DNA of 64,000 nt from Tetradesmus obliquus. Lineage: Eukaryota; Chlorophyta; Chlorophyceae; Sphaeropleales; Scenedesmaceae. The stretch spans positions 2,542,001 through 2,606,000 of the forward strand of contig CP126202.1 in NCBI GenBank assembly GCA_030272155.1, written 5' to 3'. Numbering within the stretch: the stretch's first letter is position 1; every line of letters begins with the position of its first letter. The translations under genes and the position numbers were made by a program. Below are positions 50,061 through 62,878 of the stretch, one piece after another. The notes beneath the pieces are model-generated. The model saw nothing but the letters and a program-made list of their open reading frames with translations. It did not search any database and was not told the DNA's origin.

Positions 50061-51596
50061 GATAAGGAACTTATTGACAGCCTGCTCACTCCCGGCCCAA
50101 TTACACCATCCAAAAAGAGCAACAGGCCGCCCCTCTGGAAAGCCAGACACACCGCATATTGGTTCTGTTTCATGGCGCAGCGGTGCCCTCCAACTTCAAC
50201 CCCAATCTCAACTCCAAATTGCCACGCCCCTGCAGCAGCCCCTGCAACCTTGGACAGGCGGTGTGCAGCAGGCCCAGACGGATCAAGCATGGCCTTGTAT
50301 AAACTTGGGAAAGTAAAGATGTTTATATACAACGGTGTGTTTGCGCGCTGCCTGCCCCTCACCTGCCACCTTGGAGAGGCTGTGGTGCAGCAGGCCCTTC
50401 TCATCCTCACTCCTGGCGTTGTACGCCCACCAGCGGTGCACAAAGTTGATGTGACCATCTGCAGTAGCAGCAGCAGCAGCAGCAGCAGCACCAACAGCAG
50501 CAGGCTTGTGGTTCCAATGGCAGCAACATCAGCAGCACCAATAGTATGCAGCAGCGGCTAGCGGTGACAGGAGGTCGACAACAAACGAGGGCGGCGAGGG
50601 CAGGCGCCTCTGACTGCTGGCAAGAAGGCAGGAAGGCATTATCAAAAGATGCATAGGACAGCACAAGGCGTGGGCAAGGCTGTGTCAATGCACGCGTGCA
50701 TGGGTATACTTGTGGCTAATGCACCACGCATGGAAACTGGGAAGGCAGCAGCTGTGAGATGCTGCCCCACATGATGACGTAAAAAGCCGGCACCTGCACA
50801 GTACGCTGTTGTGTGCTGTCCTATCCTCAGCACAGCTGCATACTACACACGGCATGCAAGGCTGGGATTCCAATGCAGTTACCTGGCGGTGTCAACGCAG
50901 CAGTTTAACAGTTGTAGCCTAGTGTTAGCAGCATCCTCACGTTGGCTGCGTGATTGAAGCGCTGGTGCAATGGCTGACACCATACTGCAATGCATGGACT
51001 TGGCAGTACCACAAAACAGCAGTGGGCAACAGCAGTTGTGGCTTGGCTGCTTGCAGCAGCACCTGCAAACATCTCTCACCTGGCTTCACCAGGAACTTGG
51101 TGGCAACATGGATCGGCCAGCTGCCCTTGCCCTTGCCCTTCTGCACATGCTCGTTGGTGGCCAGCATCATCTGCTCGAGGAATAAAAGCAGAAGAATGTA
51201 TTTATTTTGCCAGGCATGCAGTTGAGGTGTGGTGCAAGGGGTGGTTTGACAGGCAGCCAGAAGTTCAAACCATGCGTTGGTGAAGTTTGCAGGACATGCA
51301 GGCCACAGCTGCGAGCCAGCTCTGCATGCTAGCGATCGTAACGAATTGGCTGCAACATGTCCGATAGCACAGCGTACCTCCAGGTCTCCGTGCGCTGCGG
51401 ATGCCATCATGTTGCCAACCACCTGAGCAGCAGCACTGGTGTCCTCATTGCTGTCCTGCTGCTTGGCAGCGCCCTGCATGCCCATCATTGACTGTGGCAG
51501 CGACTCCAGCATGGAAAGAGCGTCCGCTGGCAGGCGAGCGGCTTGAGCCATGCACGCCAGGGCCAGCAGGCCCGCGAAAAACAGCAGCTTGGCCAT
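46649..51596 (-). CDS. Secreted protein with two ABM-like ferredoxin-fold domains
   Basis: Eight exons close in frame to 336 residues: 51378-51596, 51080-51170, 50363-50458, 49958-50024, 49353-49428, 48495-48696, 47682-47777 and 46649-46812. MAKLLFFAGLLALACMAQAA is a clear signal peptide. Two similar segments follow. The first, ~93-180, has HVATKFLVKPG, a helix with GLLHHSLSKVAGDNLVWTSY and ALRDFGSYL. The second, ~240-336, has RLVTKYIVPP, DFIKAFGKMAEALEDAKGKL, ENTVFVSYSAWESYEALG-like sequence and VRDFLKYVTDSDIVINKKLW. Strand-helix-strand order and spacing fit dimeric alpha/beta-barrel (ABM-type) domains. The linker carries CHCKDCKKDENG (C-x-C-x2-C). The function is unknown; an extracellular or vacuolar enzyme or binder is inference. 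Nearly every exon has echo copies. Confidence 0.85.
46855..47570 (-). repeat. Echo copies of ABM gene exon 8 start and exon 7 end
   Basis: Start of exon 8 (NTVFVSYSAWESYEALGKAA, edge 46812): a close copy at 46852-46932 with its own CAG, and a decayed one at about 46985-47033. End of exon 7 (GKLALVLSKPAG plus donor, edge 47682): copies downstream at about 47503-47555, 47335-47392 and 47199-47262. Copies of both kinds share one intron and meet near 47.1 kb. Confidence 0.88.
48055..48815 (-). repeat. Echo copies of both ends of ABM gene exon 6
   Basis: The end of exon 6 (DDNKKRGWPVRLVTKYIVPP plus donor) is copied downstream at about 48217-48312 almost unchanged, including AAATPFAAAAAG-type flanking sequence. 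It is copied again at 48050-48140 (EDKKKRGWPVRLALYKYIVP). The start of exon 6 (IHGCHCKDCKK) is copied upstream at about 48779-48814 as IHHCHCKHCKK. Confidence 0.88.
49070..50265 (-). repeat. Echo copies around ABM gene exons 3 and 5
   Basis: End of exon 5 (TANVPVEYTLVFP, edge 49353): copies at about 49245-49285 and 49065-49112 (TADVPVECSLVFP). Start of exon 5 (SEALRDFGSYL, edge 49428): copies upstream at 49478-49517 and 49566-49604. End of exon 3 (GLLHHSLSKVAG): one decayed copy at about 50230-50268. Confidence 0.85.
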
Positions 51597-53617
51597 TGTG
51601 GGGGATTGAAGCACGCTTGGCAACAAACAATGAATGCGGATCACCGCTTTGTGAAAGCTGGAAGCCAAGATGCGGGAGATCGGCTTGGCTTTGAAGCGAT
51701 CTGGGCTCTCGTAGACTTGTGTGACGGAGGACCGGTGGGAGTTGTAGAGAGAGCTCAGATCCTACCAGCGCTTCAACCACCACACATGCACACGCGTAAT
51801 CGCCGAGGTTTTTTAACCCAAAGACCGTGGTTTTCAAATCAATGCACACAGCTTACAACGCACTGCACCTGTCGTCGACGGAGTCCATTACACCTCTCTT
51901 TTCAAACGCCCATACGTTCAACCAACGTGGTCCAGCAATATCACCAATGGTAAGGACTTCATTTCTGTTATTATTTAATTAATCCAGGGTCTGAGATGTG
52001 CGGAGGACAGGTGAGCCCAAACACCCAGACGCAGGTACATTGTACTGCTCACATACTACCCAACCAGTGCAATCGCGTATAAACGGTCGCTGTGTGTTTT
52101 GTACCTGCACACAGGTTGATTTTCGGGCAGTTGTTGCAGAGCATCTGTGAACTGTGCAACTTTGATTTTCAGTCACTGCGGGTCGACAACTTGTCTTGAT
52201 GTTGAATATCCAGCCTGGCAGGCTGGCAGGCTTGCGCTGCAGGCCTTGCAAGGTGCTTTGAGGTGCCAGTCACGTGCGCTGACCACAACTGAGGAAGTGG
52301 TTAGTGGGCGTTGGTCTTGATGCTGCTCTCAATCCGGGATGGCATGCACACACGCAGCAGAATTGACAGCAGCCTGCCAGCAGCCTGAGGCGGGCAGTAC
52401 TGCAGTGCAGATCTGCAGAATTCGAAGTTTTGAGCTTGCACTTACTTTTAAGGCACATTGCTGGCCAGCACTACAAAAGAGGCTGCTGTACACTGCTCAG
52501 TTAAACAGACCACGCAACAAGGGCCAGCCAGAAAAGGAAGAAAAGAAACCACTGCAACCACGCACCACCGGTGCCAGCGCTCTCAGAGGCTCATTTTCTC
52601 ACCTGTTCAGTGCCAGCCTGGACTCCAAGCGACCTGGCTGTAATATGACAGTTTTAGGCATGTAAATGCATTTCCGTTCACCTGCAAGCAATGCTGCCAA
52701 GCGCCCTGGCAGTGCACATCCTGCAAGTGCAGCACAACACCATGCTGCTATCCTTGCACTATCAAGGCCCATTCATATCAAGATGTACAGTCATCAGCCG
52801 CGTTCATCGAACACAACAGCAAGTTATCGCTGAAGGCTAAGTACAGCCATGCCAACAGCATACACCATGTTCTGCTGGTGCTGTGCTACAGTGGTACTGA
52901 TCAGCTGAAACATCTGCAGCTGCAGCACTGGCAAGATGTTGCTGGTCTCCAGTCCAACTAGGACGGGTTGCACCAAGGCAAGGACAGCAAAGCAAAGGAC
53001 TCTGAAGAGCATTCACAGGACCCCAGCAGACACTGGATATAGCCACTTTCTCCCTCCCCAGACATATGAAAATGCATTCAGCGCCGTGACGTGTGAGCTC
53101 AGCTCGGCTCGGCTTGCTGCAGCACAGCAGCACTGCCAGGGCTCCTAGCAGCTGCACACCACGCCACACAGCACATGCAACTTGCCAGATGTCTTGTTAT
53201 GCAGCGCCAAAGCGGCATGCATGTGGCCCACAGCCCTGCGTAGGCTCAAAGTGCATAATCACCGCCACCCGCCCACAACATGCACGAAACTATGAGCTTG
53301 CACATGTGCATATGCATATGCAAATGAATGCATCACAAGCAGCCGCTCAGCGCTGCATGAACACACCAGCCGCCAAGCCCCATGCGTTTTGCTGCACGAT
53401 ACTAGCATGCCCGCCACGACGTCACGATGCTTGCTGCTGCACCATCGCACCCAGCGGGACAAAAGCATCGTGAGCAGCGCAGGCTGAGCTGCAGCTGCAC
53501 GACAGTGGCCCCCTCTCTTAGTTTCACAACACACAAAACACAGCCCGTGCTTCAAGCAAATGATAGGCACCGAATTTAATCCGACCACAGAATCCACTCA
53601 CACCAGAATCCACATTA
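51597..53617. other. Intergenic, 2.0 kb, no gene recognised
   Basis: This is the ABM gene promoter and the 3' flank of the ADC-fold gene, both leftward. No domain-like frame or strong repeat was found. Confidence 0.4.
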
Positions 53618-55994
53618 TTAACCAAAGAAAGGGAACGCTATACTGCTGCGCCCAGTTGCAACAGCAGAACCGCCGCGGCCGCCACCACTAGCAGCAGCAG
53701 CGCCGCCACGGCTGCCACCACTAGCAGCAGCAGCAGCAGCAGGTTGGCACAGCTCTGGGGCTGTCAGTTGTGCTGTTGTTCCTGAAGGCAGGCGCACGGC
53801 AAATGGCATCAGGCTTGGGGATTCCTGGCTGTGGCCTGTCCATGCCTCTCCATCCATGAAGGAGTGCGTCACCTTGGAAACAGTGCCTGCAGGAGACACG
53901 GCAGAGCAGCAGTAGCTGTGCGTGAGGCGGTGATCGAGGCAGGGCAACAGATTGCCATCAGGTGCTTGAGCTGCTGCATGCAAGCTGGTGCATGCAAGCT
54001 GATGTATGTGGCTGGTGCATGTGGCTGGTAACAATTTTATTTGGATTATTCATGAATAGCACGATGACGCAGCGATGCGTGAACCAGCCGCCAGAGCATC
54101 GGCGATTGCCAGCAGCTTCACACAACGAAAGAAGCCTTATACACCTGAGTTTTGACTTTTGAACAGTGAAGGGTATACCACCCAAACGTCAAAACCGTTG
54201 TTATGAGATTTCTTATGAGCTTCAATGGCTTGCATGCATGCAACTGATGAACTTGTGTGTCAACAATCTTTCAGTGCAATATGCTGTCCTACAAAGCTGC
54301 ACAGCTTTGATGTTCCCATGGCCAGAACCCTAGGCACAAGCCCACCATGGTGCTTGCTCACCTGACGCAGTGCTGGCGCAGACCTTTGTTGTTAGCCTGC
54401 CCATCGGCTTGGCCTTGAAAGCCTTCTGAGAAGTAGAAAATGCCGCCACGTCAGCATACTCCGTTTTGCCGATGTTGTCGTCGATCGGCAGCTGCACTGA
54501 TGCAATGCATCCAGCAGCATCTTGCACGAATGCCGATACCAGCTGCATGCCTTTGCTCTGAAGCGGCCGTGGGAGTGGCACGTCTGCCATCTTTGCTTCA
54601 AAGATGAGCTTGTTGCTTTTGTTATCTTTGACGCTGACTTTGACCCAGCCGGGGCCTGTTGACCAGTCAAAGGTAGCCAGCTCCTGCAGGAGACACGTGT
54701 GACAGCACACTTGAAATTCCAAAACAGGGATGTGCCATCGCGTTTACAACGCATCAGTGTCAACACCGCCTGCAACCTTACGTGTCCGTGTCCTTGGCCG
54801 CACTCCTGCTGCTGTTTATGCTGCTGCTCGCGTCCACTACCGACAGCGTCTAGTTGCTGTGCGCCATCCCAGCAGTGACACATAAGGTTCTACCTTACTG
54901 CAGAAGCACGCTTGCCGGACAACATAGCAGCTGCCGATCACGTTGGGGAGGCCCCAGATGTTCCTGCCAACAACACAGCAAAAACGCAGAAAGCAAGCGG
55001 CAAGCAGCAGAAAAGCAGCAAGAAAGCAGCCTTGCCTCACCTTGGGCATGCCCCAGATGTTCCTGCCAGCTCGCTGAGAGAAGGGAGAGTCTACCCAAAT
55101 ACGCGCCACATGCTGCAGCCCATCACCGCCGCAATCGGCTGCAGTGTCATACTTGCCAGGGCTGCATGTGTGCAGTAGACAGCAGGCAGAGCAGCACAGG
55201 TGGTAGTGGTTAGTGTCACGTGGATCACACATACGCGCAACATACTGCAGGCCATCCACGCCGCAATCTGCTGCAGTGTTTCAACCCTCCAAGGCTGTGT
55301 GTGTATGTGTGCAGCAGAGAGCAGGCGGGGCAGCACAGGTGGCAGTGGTTAGGGTCACGTGGATCTCACATACGCGCAACATGCTGCAGCCCATCCACGC
55401 CGCAATCTGCCGCAGTGTTTAAACCTTCCAGGGCTGTGTGTGTGCAGCAGACAGCAGGCGGGGCAGCACAGGTGGCAGTGGTGAGTGTCACGTGGATCAC
55501 ACATATGCGCAACATGCTGCAGCCCATCCACGCCGCAATCTGCTGCAGTGTGGTGCCTTCCATGGTTGCATGTATACAGCGGGCAGCGGGCAGACAGGCA
55601 CAGGTGATGATAATGAGTGCACATGCAACACACATTGCAGATGCGTGCAACATGCTGCAGCCCCTCCAAGCAGCAGTCTGCAGCCGTGTTGAACTAACAG
55701 GGCTGCGAAACATTGTTTTTGAATATCAGAACAAACTGGTGGAGTGAGACCGGTGATTTTCAGGTGGATGGTCAATGCAGGGGCATGTGGGACACAAGTG
55801 CTGTGCAGCGTCAATGGTATCAAGTACAGGGGCAAGCTGCACGGGCAGTGCTGCAGCCTGTACAGCCTGATGATAAGAATGAATTTACACATCCTCCGAG
55901 TCCTCACGGACCGCAGATGTGCGTCGCTGCTGCTGTCATAGAAGGACATCTGGATGTATTGGATGAGGCAGCTTGCTGTGTAGCTAGTAGCTGC

Positions 55995-56045
<51 letters not shown>

Positions 56046-56502
56046 GTGCTGAGCAGGGGTGACAGCTGCTAGCAGCACACACCCCAACCCCAGTGGCTTG
56101 ACCTCACCTGAACAGCAGCTCGCTGTACGGTCCGATGACAGAGTTTTTGTACTTGACCACCATGAGTAGTCCAGTTTGCATGCCACCTTGCATGGTCAGC
56201 TGCTCTGTGTAACCAGCATAGGCAGCAGGCGGGGTGGGCGCAGCTTTGAGCGGATTCACAAGGAAAAGGAACGCATGCTCTCCTTCAAACTTCCACGGAA
56301 AGGAAGAGTACTCAGGCGTATCAACGTAGGGATCCCTGCTGCTCTTTGTTGCGTCCACTGCCTGCTGCTGCTGGCTGGCACGTGCGGTACCCTGCGCAGC
56401 AGCTGCGTGTGTCGCGAGCAGACAGCAACAAACAGCTACGCTGCAAGCCACTGTTAGCATCGTAGGTGAGAGAGAGGTGCGTCTACACTTTGAGGGTCCC
56501 AT
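53618..56502 (-). CDS. Secreted acetoacetate-decarboxylase-fold protein (one exon uncertain)
   Basis: Clear exons are 56108-56502, 55041-55138, 54362-54683 and 53618-53886. Phase demands one more between the first two; 55751-55836 fits but is weak, and with it the protein is 389 residues. Exon 1 starts with a basic leader and MLTVACSVAVCCCLLATHAA, a signal peptide, so a start at 56460 is equally good. It ends SVIGPYSELLF, the ADC-family entry to the active-site strand. RIWVDSPFSQRAGRNIWGMP and KELATFDW then follow in exact family order. The C-terminus is Gly/Ala/Ser-rich and ends AFPFFG. True acetoacetate decarboxylases use a catalytic Lys; many eukaryotic family members are not decarboxylases, so the activity is open. 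The gene is divergent from the FUSC-like gene (863 b). Confidence 0.75.
54940..55692 (-). repeat. Echo copies of both ends of ADC-fold exon 3
   Basis: Start of exon 3 (DCGGDGLQHVAR, edge 55138): the segment at 55099-55145 recurs upstream at about 55233-55278, 55374-55419, 55507-55552 and 55645-55690, spaced 133-141 b. Most copies also carry GGTGGCAGTGGT and GTCACGTGGATC-like flank. End of exon 3 (GRNIWGMPK): one copy downstream at 54943-54975 (GRNIWGLPN). Confidence 0.9.
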
Positions 56503-57364
56503 GGCGCAGGTGTCGTAGCTGCTGCAATAAACTGTGATCTAGCACACAAGCACGCAAGCTGCTAAAATGATTTCAAACGGCACGTGCTTGACGTTTACAC
56601 GGTACCGAGCTGCTGCAGAGTACCACGGCAATTATGTGTCGAGTGCAGTCAGTGCCGCAGGTGTGCGTAATAGGATTTAGCTACGCCTAGACATTTGATA
56701 CCATGTCTTCATCACGCCAGTACTCTAAATATGATGCGCTTAGTATATGTGGTATTTGCTGGAATCGTTGTGGCGCCCAGGGCAGGAGGTGTCCAGCAAG
56801 TGACACCACTGCATCATGCCCCAGGGGCTGTGATCACATGTGTACAGCTGGCTGTATCCGGGCCCTCAGGGCGTACACGCATTCAGACGACGACTGCTGA
56901 GCATCAGCGACCTTGCGTAGATGAGTTGCACCGGGAGGTCTGCATGTTCACCGTCACCAACAGCACCAACAGGGCACTGCATTGCAGCTGACATGCGGCG
57001 AGCACAGCAGTAAGCATGCAACGGCTTGCAAGGTACACCATGTACACACCAGAACAGGCTTCAGCTGCCACTGCAATTGCTTCCTCGTCACGATGACCTC
57101 CGACTGGGGGTTCAAATGGGCATGACAAATCTGCTGCTGGCAGGCATTAGGTGTGAGACACGAGCTGAGCGCCGAGCAGCTTGCTGCAACAAACACCTGC
57201 AGATATACCAATAGATCAACTGCTGAGTGATAATACCGGTCCATTGAGCAGCAATACGGTAGTTTTCTTGCGAATGCTACGGGTGGCAACAGTCGCACAT
57301 GAGCTGCAAGCCAGCATGTTGCAGGAACCTATGAAAGCCCTTTTAGTTTGATTTGAACTGTAAA
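56503..57364. other. Divergent promoter region, ADC-fold / FUSC-like genes
   Basis: This is an 862 b gap between divergent starts. No TATA-like box is convincing; nothing else was seen. Confidence 0.4.
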
Positions 57365-57990
57365 ATGGTGCCTCAAGAGTTTCAGCTGTGGAGGCCTGGC
57401 TGGAAGGATGCAGTGCGAAGATTTCTGCTGTCAGAAAACTTCCAAGGAGCGATGCAGCTTACGATGGGCATCCTCTTTGTGTCACTGTTCGTGTTTGTGA
57501 GGTGAGACCCATGTATCAGGCCTGGGGGTACGTTGCACACTGCATGCTGCTGGGCGGCAACGGCAGCAGCAGCAGCAGCAGTGGCAGTTGTGGACTCTGT
57601 GAGCAACCCTTAACATCCGTAGTCCCATGCAGCTCACATTGTAGCAACGCCATGATGTCCCTCACCAACCACTCTTGTACCTTAGCTGGGCTGCACATGA
57701 TGCCATGAGGCTGAGCTAGCACTTGTAGCGCTAACCTGCACCCCACTTAGCCTAACTGACGCTGCCCTGCACTCAAACCAACATTTCTGGCCTGGAACTG
57801 CTGTCACCACTTCAGTATACTTGCAACGTTCCATAATGTAGCTTTGTAGTGTATTGCTGCTACCACTTGTGTGAAATGCAGCGGCCATCGCACACCAAAC
57901 TTCCCTCTCTCCTGCGTGCTGCAACCTTGCACTCTGTAAAACAGCAACACGCCCCACCTGGCAGTGTGATGCGCTTCCCACGCTCCTGTG

Positions 57991-58024
<34 letters not shown>

Positions 58025-59014
58025 GCCGCGCTGCGCTGCTGCTGCCACACACCAATCACCTGTGCCTCTGCCGTGCAATGCTCTCTCCTCCATGCAGTGC
58101 GCTGCGCTTTCCTGGGTCCTGTGTGGCGGTGCTGCTGTACATTGTGGTGGCAGTCACGGCAGCGCCAGACAACCACGTGGGCACACGCATCTTCATCAGC
58201 GGGTTCATGCTGGGGCCCATGTGGCTGGCCATAAGCATCGGGGCAATCGTGGTGAGCAACTGTGGTGTGTGCTCAGTGCTAGTGATAAGGCTGTGCAGCA
58301 GCAGCGGCGGCGGAGGCAGCGGATTCATGCTTGGGCCCATGTGGCTGGCGATCAGCATCGGAGCAGTAGTGGTGAGTACTACAGCACGTACAGTAGCAGC
58401 AGCAGCTATTTCTATATTAGGCACAGCAGCAGCAGCAGCAGCAGCAGCATCTTCATCAGCGGCTTCATGCTGGGGCCCATGTGGCTGGCCATAAGCATTG
58501 GGGCAATTGTGGTGAGTAGCACAGCACGTACAGTAGCAGCAGCAGCTAGTTCTATATTATGCACAGCAGCAGCAGCAGCAGCAGCAGCAGCATCTTCATC
58601 AGCGGGTTCATGCTGGGGCCCATGTGGCTGGCCATAAGCATCGGGGCAATTGTGGCGAGTGGTTTACTCAACCAGTACATTAAGGTGTGCAGCAGCAGCA
58701 GCAGCGGCGGCGGCGGCGGCTTCGTGTTGGGGCCCATGTGGCTGTCTGTCTCTGTTGGAGCAATCGTGGTGAGTAGTTTAGCCTGTACAGCAGCAGCAGC
58801 AGCAGCAGCACCTAGTACTACAGCCTGTACAGCGGCAGCAGCAACAGCAGCGGCTTCATGCTTGGGCCCATGTGGCTGGCAATCAGCATCGGGGGGATTG
58901 TGGTGAGTACTTTACTCAATAGGAAAATCACGGTGTGCAGCAGCAGCGGCAGCGGCGGCGGCTTCATGCCGATGAGGCTGATGGGCGCAGGCGCGATGTG
59001 ATGAGCGGCTGTGG

Positions 59015-59046
<32 letters not shown>

Positions 59047-60279
59047 GGTGTCGGCGGCAGCAGCAGTGTCGGCGGCAGCAGCAGCGGTGGCGGCGGCAGC
59101 AGCAGCAGCAGCAGCGGATGCTGGAGCCAATGTGACTGGCCACATCTAGTGGAGCTACTGTGGCAAGTAGCAGCACAGCTGGCAGCAGCAATGGTAGCAG
59201 CAGCGGCAGCAGCAACTGTTGCGCTTCATTGCTCAGCCCCCCACTAGGTCAACACCCTGTGCTGTGCTGCCGCTGCAGCTGATGTGCAGGCCACAATCGC
59301 CAAGCTGATGCCCACCTCTGAGGCCCACATGGCAATGCTGTGTATGCTGGGACTGCTGGCAATTGAATGGTTGCTATCGCTGCTGCCGCTGCTGCTGCTG
59401 CCACTGCCGCTGCCGCTGCTGTTGCTGCTGCTCTTGCAGGAATTGCTTGCCACATCCTGCTGAGCTATCCCTTGTGTCATGCCATGATGTCAGCCTCTGC
59501 TGCATCTCCATATGCTGTTGCACTGCTGCACATCTTGATTTATGTGCAGGCCACCATCGCCAAGCTGATGCCCACCCCTGAGGCCCACATGGCAGTGCTG
59601 TGCGTACTGGGCCCACTTGCAGTTGTGCCTTTTGCTATTGTGCGTGTGGGCACAGGACACCTCTACCTGTGGGCGATGGGCATGATATCAGCGCTGTATG
59701 TCGGAATGCCAATCATTGCAGGTGCGCCGCACTGCCACTGTTGATTCGGTGTGTTATCCATACATTACTACACATCAAGGTCACAGCGTATCCATGCACT
59801 GTCTATGCGTGACTGCATCACGCCCAGATTATGAAAAAAAATGCCGTGACGAATTGTGCTTGTTTGACCGACACCTCTGGCTGCATGCTGGCCAAGCTTG
59901 CATCAACACATGGCTGTGAGCTGTAGCGAATTGTTATTGAGCATAGCACCCACATCATGAACCTTGGACTGGCGGTGCGGCGCATGCTGCGTGCTGTTTG
60001 AGCAGGCCCGAGTGCAGTTGCTTGCAGCTGTCTGGCTTGCGTGTAGGCAAGCAGTTGCTGCTGCTAATGCGACGCATGCAAAGTCTTCAACCTTCAGCCT
60101 GCTGCTGCTGCTCAACATGCTGCGCTGCCACAGGAATCCGACTGTTCAGCGGTACGCTTCAATGTGCTGCTGCTGCTGTTGCCGCCGCCATCTGCTGTGT
60201 ATGCTGCACTGCCGCCTGCAGGATACAAGCTGCCCACCGTGGCACAGCTGTGGATGCTGGCGGTTCTTCAAGCTTCAAC

Positions 60280-60313
<34 letters not shown>

Positions 60314-62400
60314 ACGCTGCTGCTGCTGTGTGCTGCGCTGCCGCTTGCAGGATATCAGCTGGCTACTGTGGCGCAGCTGTGGATGCTGGTTGTGTTCGTC
60401 ATCATTGCAGCGCTGGTGGCAATGTTTGCTGGCTCGTTTCTGTCCATGCTGGTGCTGCCTTCCCTGGCCTCACACAAGGTGAGTGTTATGTAACATGTTA
60501 TGTAACATGTTAAACATTGTTACTGGGTGTTACATACCGGTGGTGCTAGGGGTGCTTTCTGACCGTCTTGCAGCAATCTCTGCACGAATGGTGCATACTG
60601 CCGAATTCCTTGTTGTCCCTTGTTGTCCCTTCCCGCTTTTTTGGAAAGGTGCAGGCAGTGAGCACCTCAATGGTTGCTTTTATTGATACACATGTCAATT
60701 GATGCCCTGCAGCTTGAAGACGAGGTGTCACTAGCGCTGCGCCAGCTGGGCCACCACCTGACACGACTTCAACGTGTTGCTGTTTCTTCCCTTTTCTGCC
60801 CTGCAGCTCGAAGATGAAGTGTCACTGGCGCTGCGCCGGCTGGGCCACCACCTGACATGGCTTCAACGTGTTGCTGTTCCTTCTGTTTTCTGCCCTGCAG
60901 CTCGAAGATGAAGTGTCACTCGCGCTGCGCCAGCTGGGCCACCACCTGACAGCCACTACCTCACACCTGTTCAGGGCCCAGGCAGCATCTGCTGCCGAGC
61001 TGCTGCCAGGGCACCTTCAGGGCATTCACCCGCTGCTGCTGCAAGACTCGGCTCCTACAGCCTTGGCACCTGGACTGCTGGAGACAGAGACGTTAGGGCA
61101 GGTGGGTGAAAGCGCTAATGCTGTTTGTGACCTGGCAGAGTTGAAACAGAACTAGCATGTGTCTCGTGGGTGAACTGAACCAGTGACTGGTATTGCACAG
61201 TGCAGCCCGCGCTGCACCGCAGCAGTTGTGTAGCGCCAGCAGAACCTGTTTTTGTGGCCAGCTTTGCTGCTCTTGTTGCGGTGTTATCTCAGCTGCCTGA
61301 AGCTATAACTTCTCTGCATTTTTATTTATGCATGCCGCTGCTCACTGTGCTGTGTGGCCTGCAGCATGCGGTGCATGATGTGTATGTGGCGCTCATGGAC
61401 TGGTTTGAGCGGCAGAGCAGGCCGCCTGCGCAGCAGCAGAAGTCAGCGCCCAGCATTATGTGCGGGCGCAGGTCAGGCGTCAGCTCAGAGTCAGGCAGCA
61501 CGATTGTCAAGAGCACTTTCTACGGCGCAGATGCTGCAGGTAACCTTGTCAATGTGTTGACCAGACAAGGTTTGACTGGTTGTGCTTGGCTTTCTGAGAC
61601 GCTTGTACTTCTTTGTGACAGACGGACGAGCATACAGCACGGTGTCTTGCTTGCTTTTTGCGTGGCAGCTCTTCCCCACACAGGTGTTTTCCTGTCACTT
61701 AATGATGCGTTGATTGCTGGTTGCCTTGACTACATGTTGAGTGCACCTGCTGCAGATGTGCCCCAGTGCGACTGCACAAGTGTGCTGCCATTTTGGGCCT
61801 GTGTTGCTGCTTGCAGGACTCGCATGTTTGGCCTGCTGTATAAGGCTGCTTCTGTGACAAGTTCTGTCAGCTTCCCTCCATTTGCAACATAACCTACTTG
61901 TGCTGCCATTCTGTGCCTGTGTTGCTGGTTGCAGGACTCGCAGCAGCTGTAGCAGCAGCAGCAGCCGACTCCTTTGTTGGCTGGAGTGATGCTGAGCCCG
62001 ACGAGTATGACATGGATTCAAACGAGCGTAACATGGGCGCGACAGCTGGCACTGCAGCAGCAGCCGATGCAGATGTTCCTGCAAGCAGCAGAGGCGAGTC
62101 AAAGCAGTCAAACTCTGGAAGGCAGCAGCGGAGCAGCTTGCGCCTGCGACAATCAAGCACACAAGCAGATGATACATCAGCAGCTGCTGCTGCAGATGAG
62201 CCTGAGGAGCAGCAGCAAGATCAGCAGCGGTCAGACACGCGGTCAAACACAGAAGCGCCAACGCTGCACTCGCTGTGCTCTGTGACAGACCGCAGCAGCA
62301 AATGCAACAGTGGAGAGCTTCCTAGGGGCTTGAGGCTGGGGTCCAGCAAAGCAGCTGCTTCTTTTGTTGCAGTACAGCTGAAGCGCGCAGCATCTGGCGC

Positions 62401-62434
<34 letters not shown>

Positions 62435-62847
62435 ACTGGCAGCAGGACAGCAGTAGGCGGACTAGGGGCTGCAGGGTTTGATGCACCCCTGAAGGCAGCA
62501 GGCAGCCGAAAGCTGCGTCTTGCAGGCAGCAGCAGTGCAGGGCTTGCAGGAAGCAGGTCAGGCAGGGCAGTGTTTGCGCCTGTCCCTCGCATTGCAGACA
62601 CGCGACAGGTGGGTCAAACATAGTTTATCGCAGCAAGGCGTGGTTTGACCGTCAGGGTGGCTGGGGTGTCACAAGGCAGATTTGCAAGCGGGGTTTGTCT
62701 GCTGCTGGGGGTGTGTGTTTGCTCAGTGTGTGCTGCTTGCTGTCTGCTTGAGGCTATTTCTAGGCCAGCTACTTGTACAACATAGCCAAAGATCGCTTGC
62801 AGGATTTGTCGCTACAAGCAGTTGGGGTTTACTAACAGAGTCTGCCG

Positions 62848-62878
<31 letters not shown>

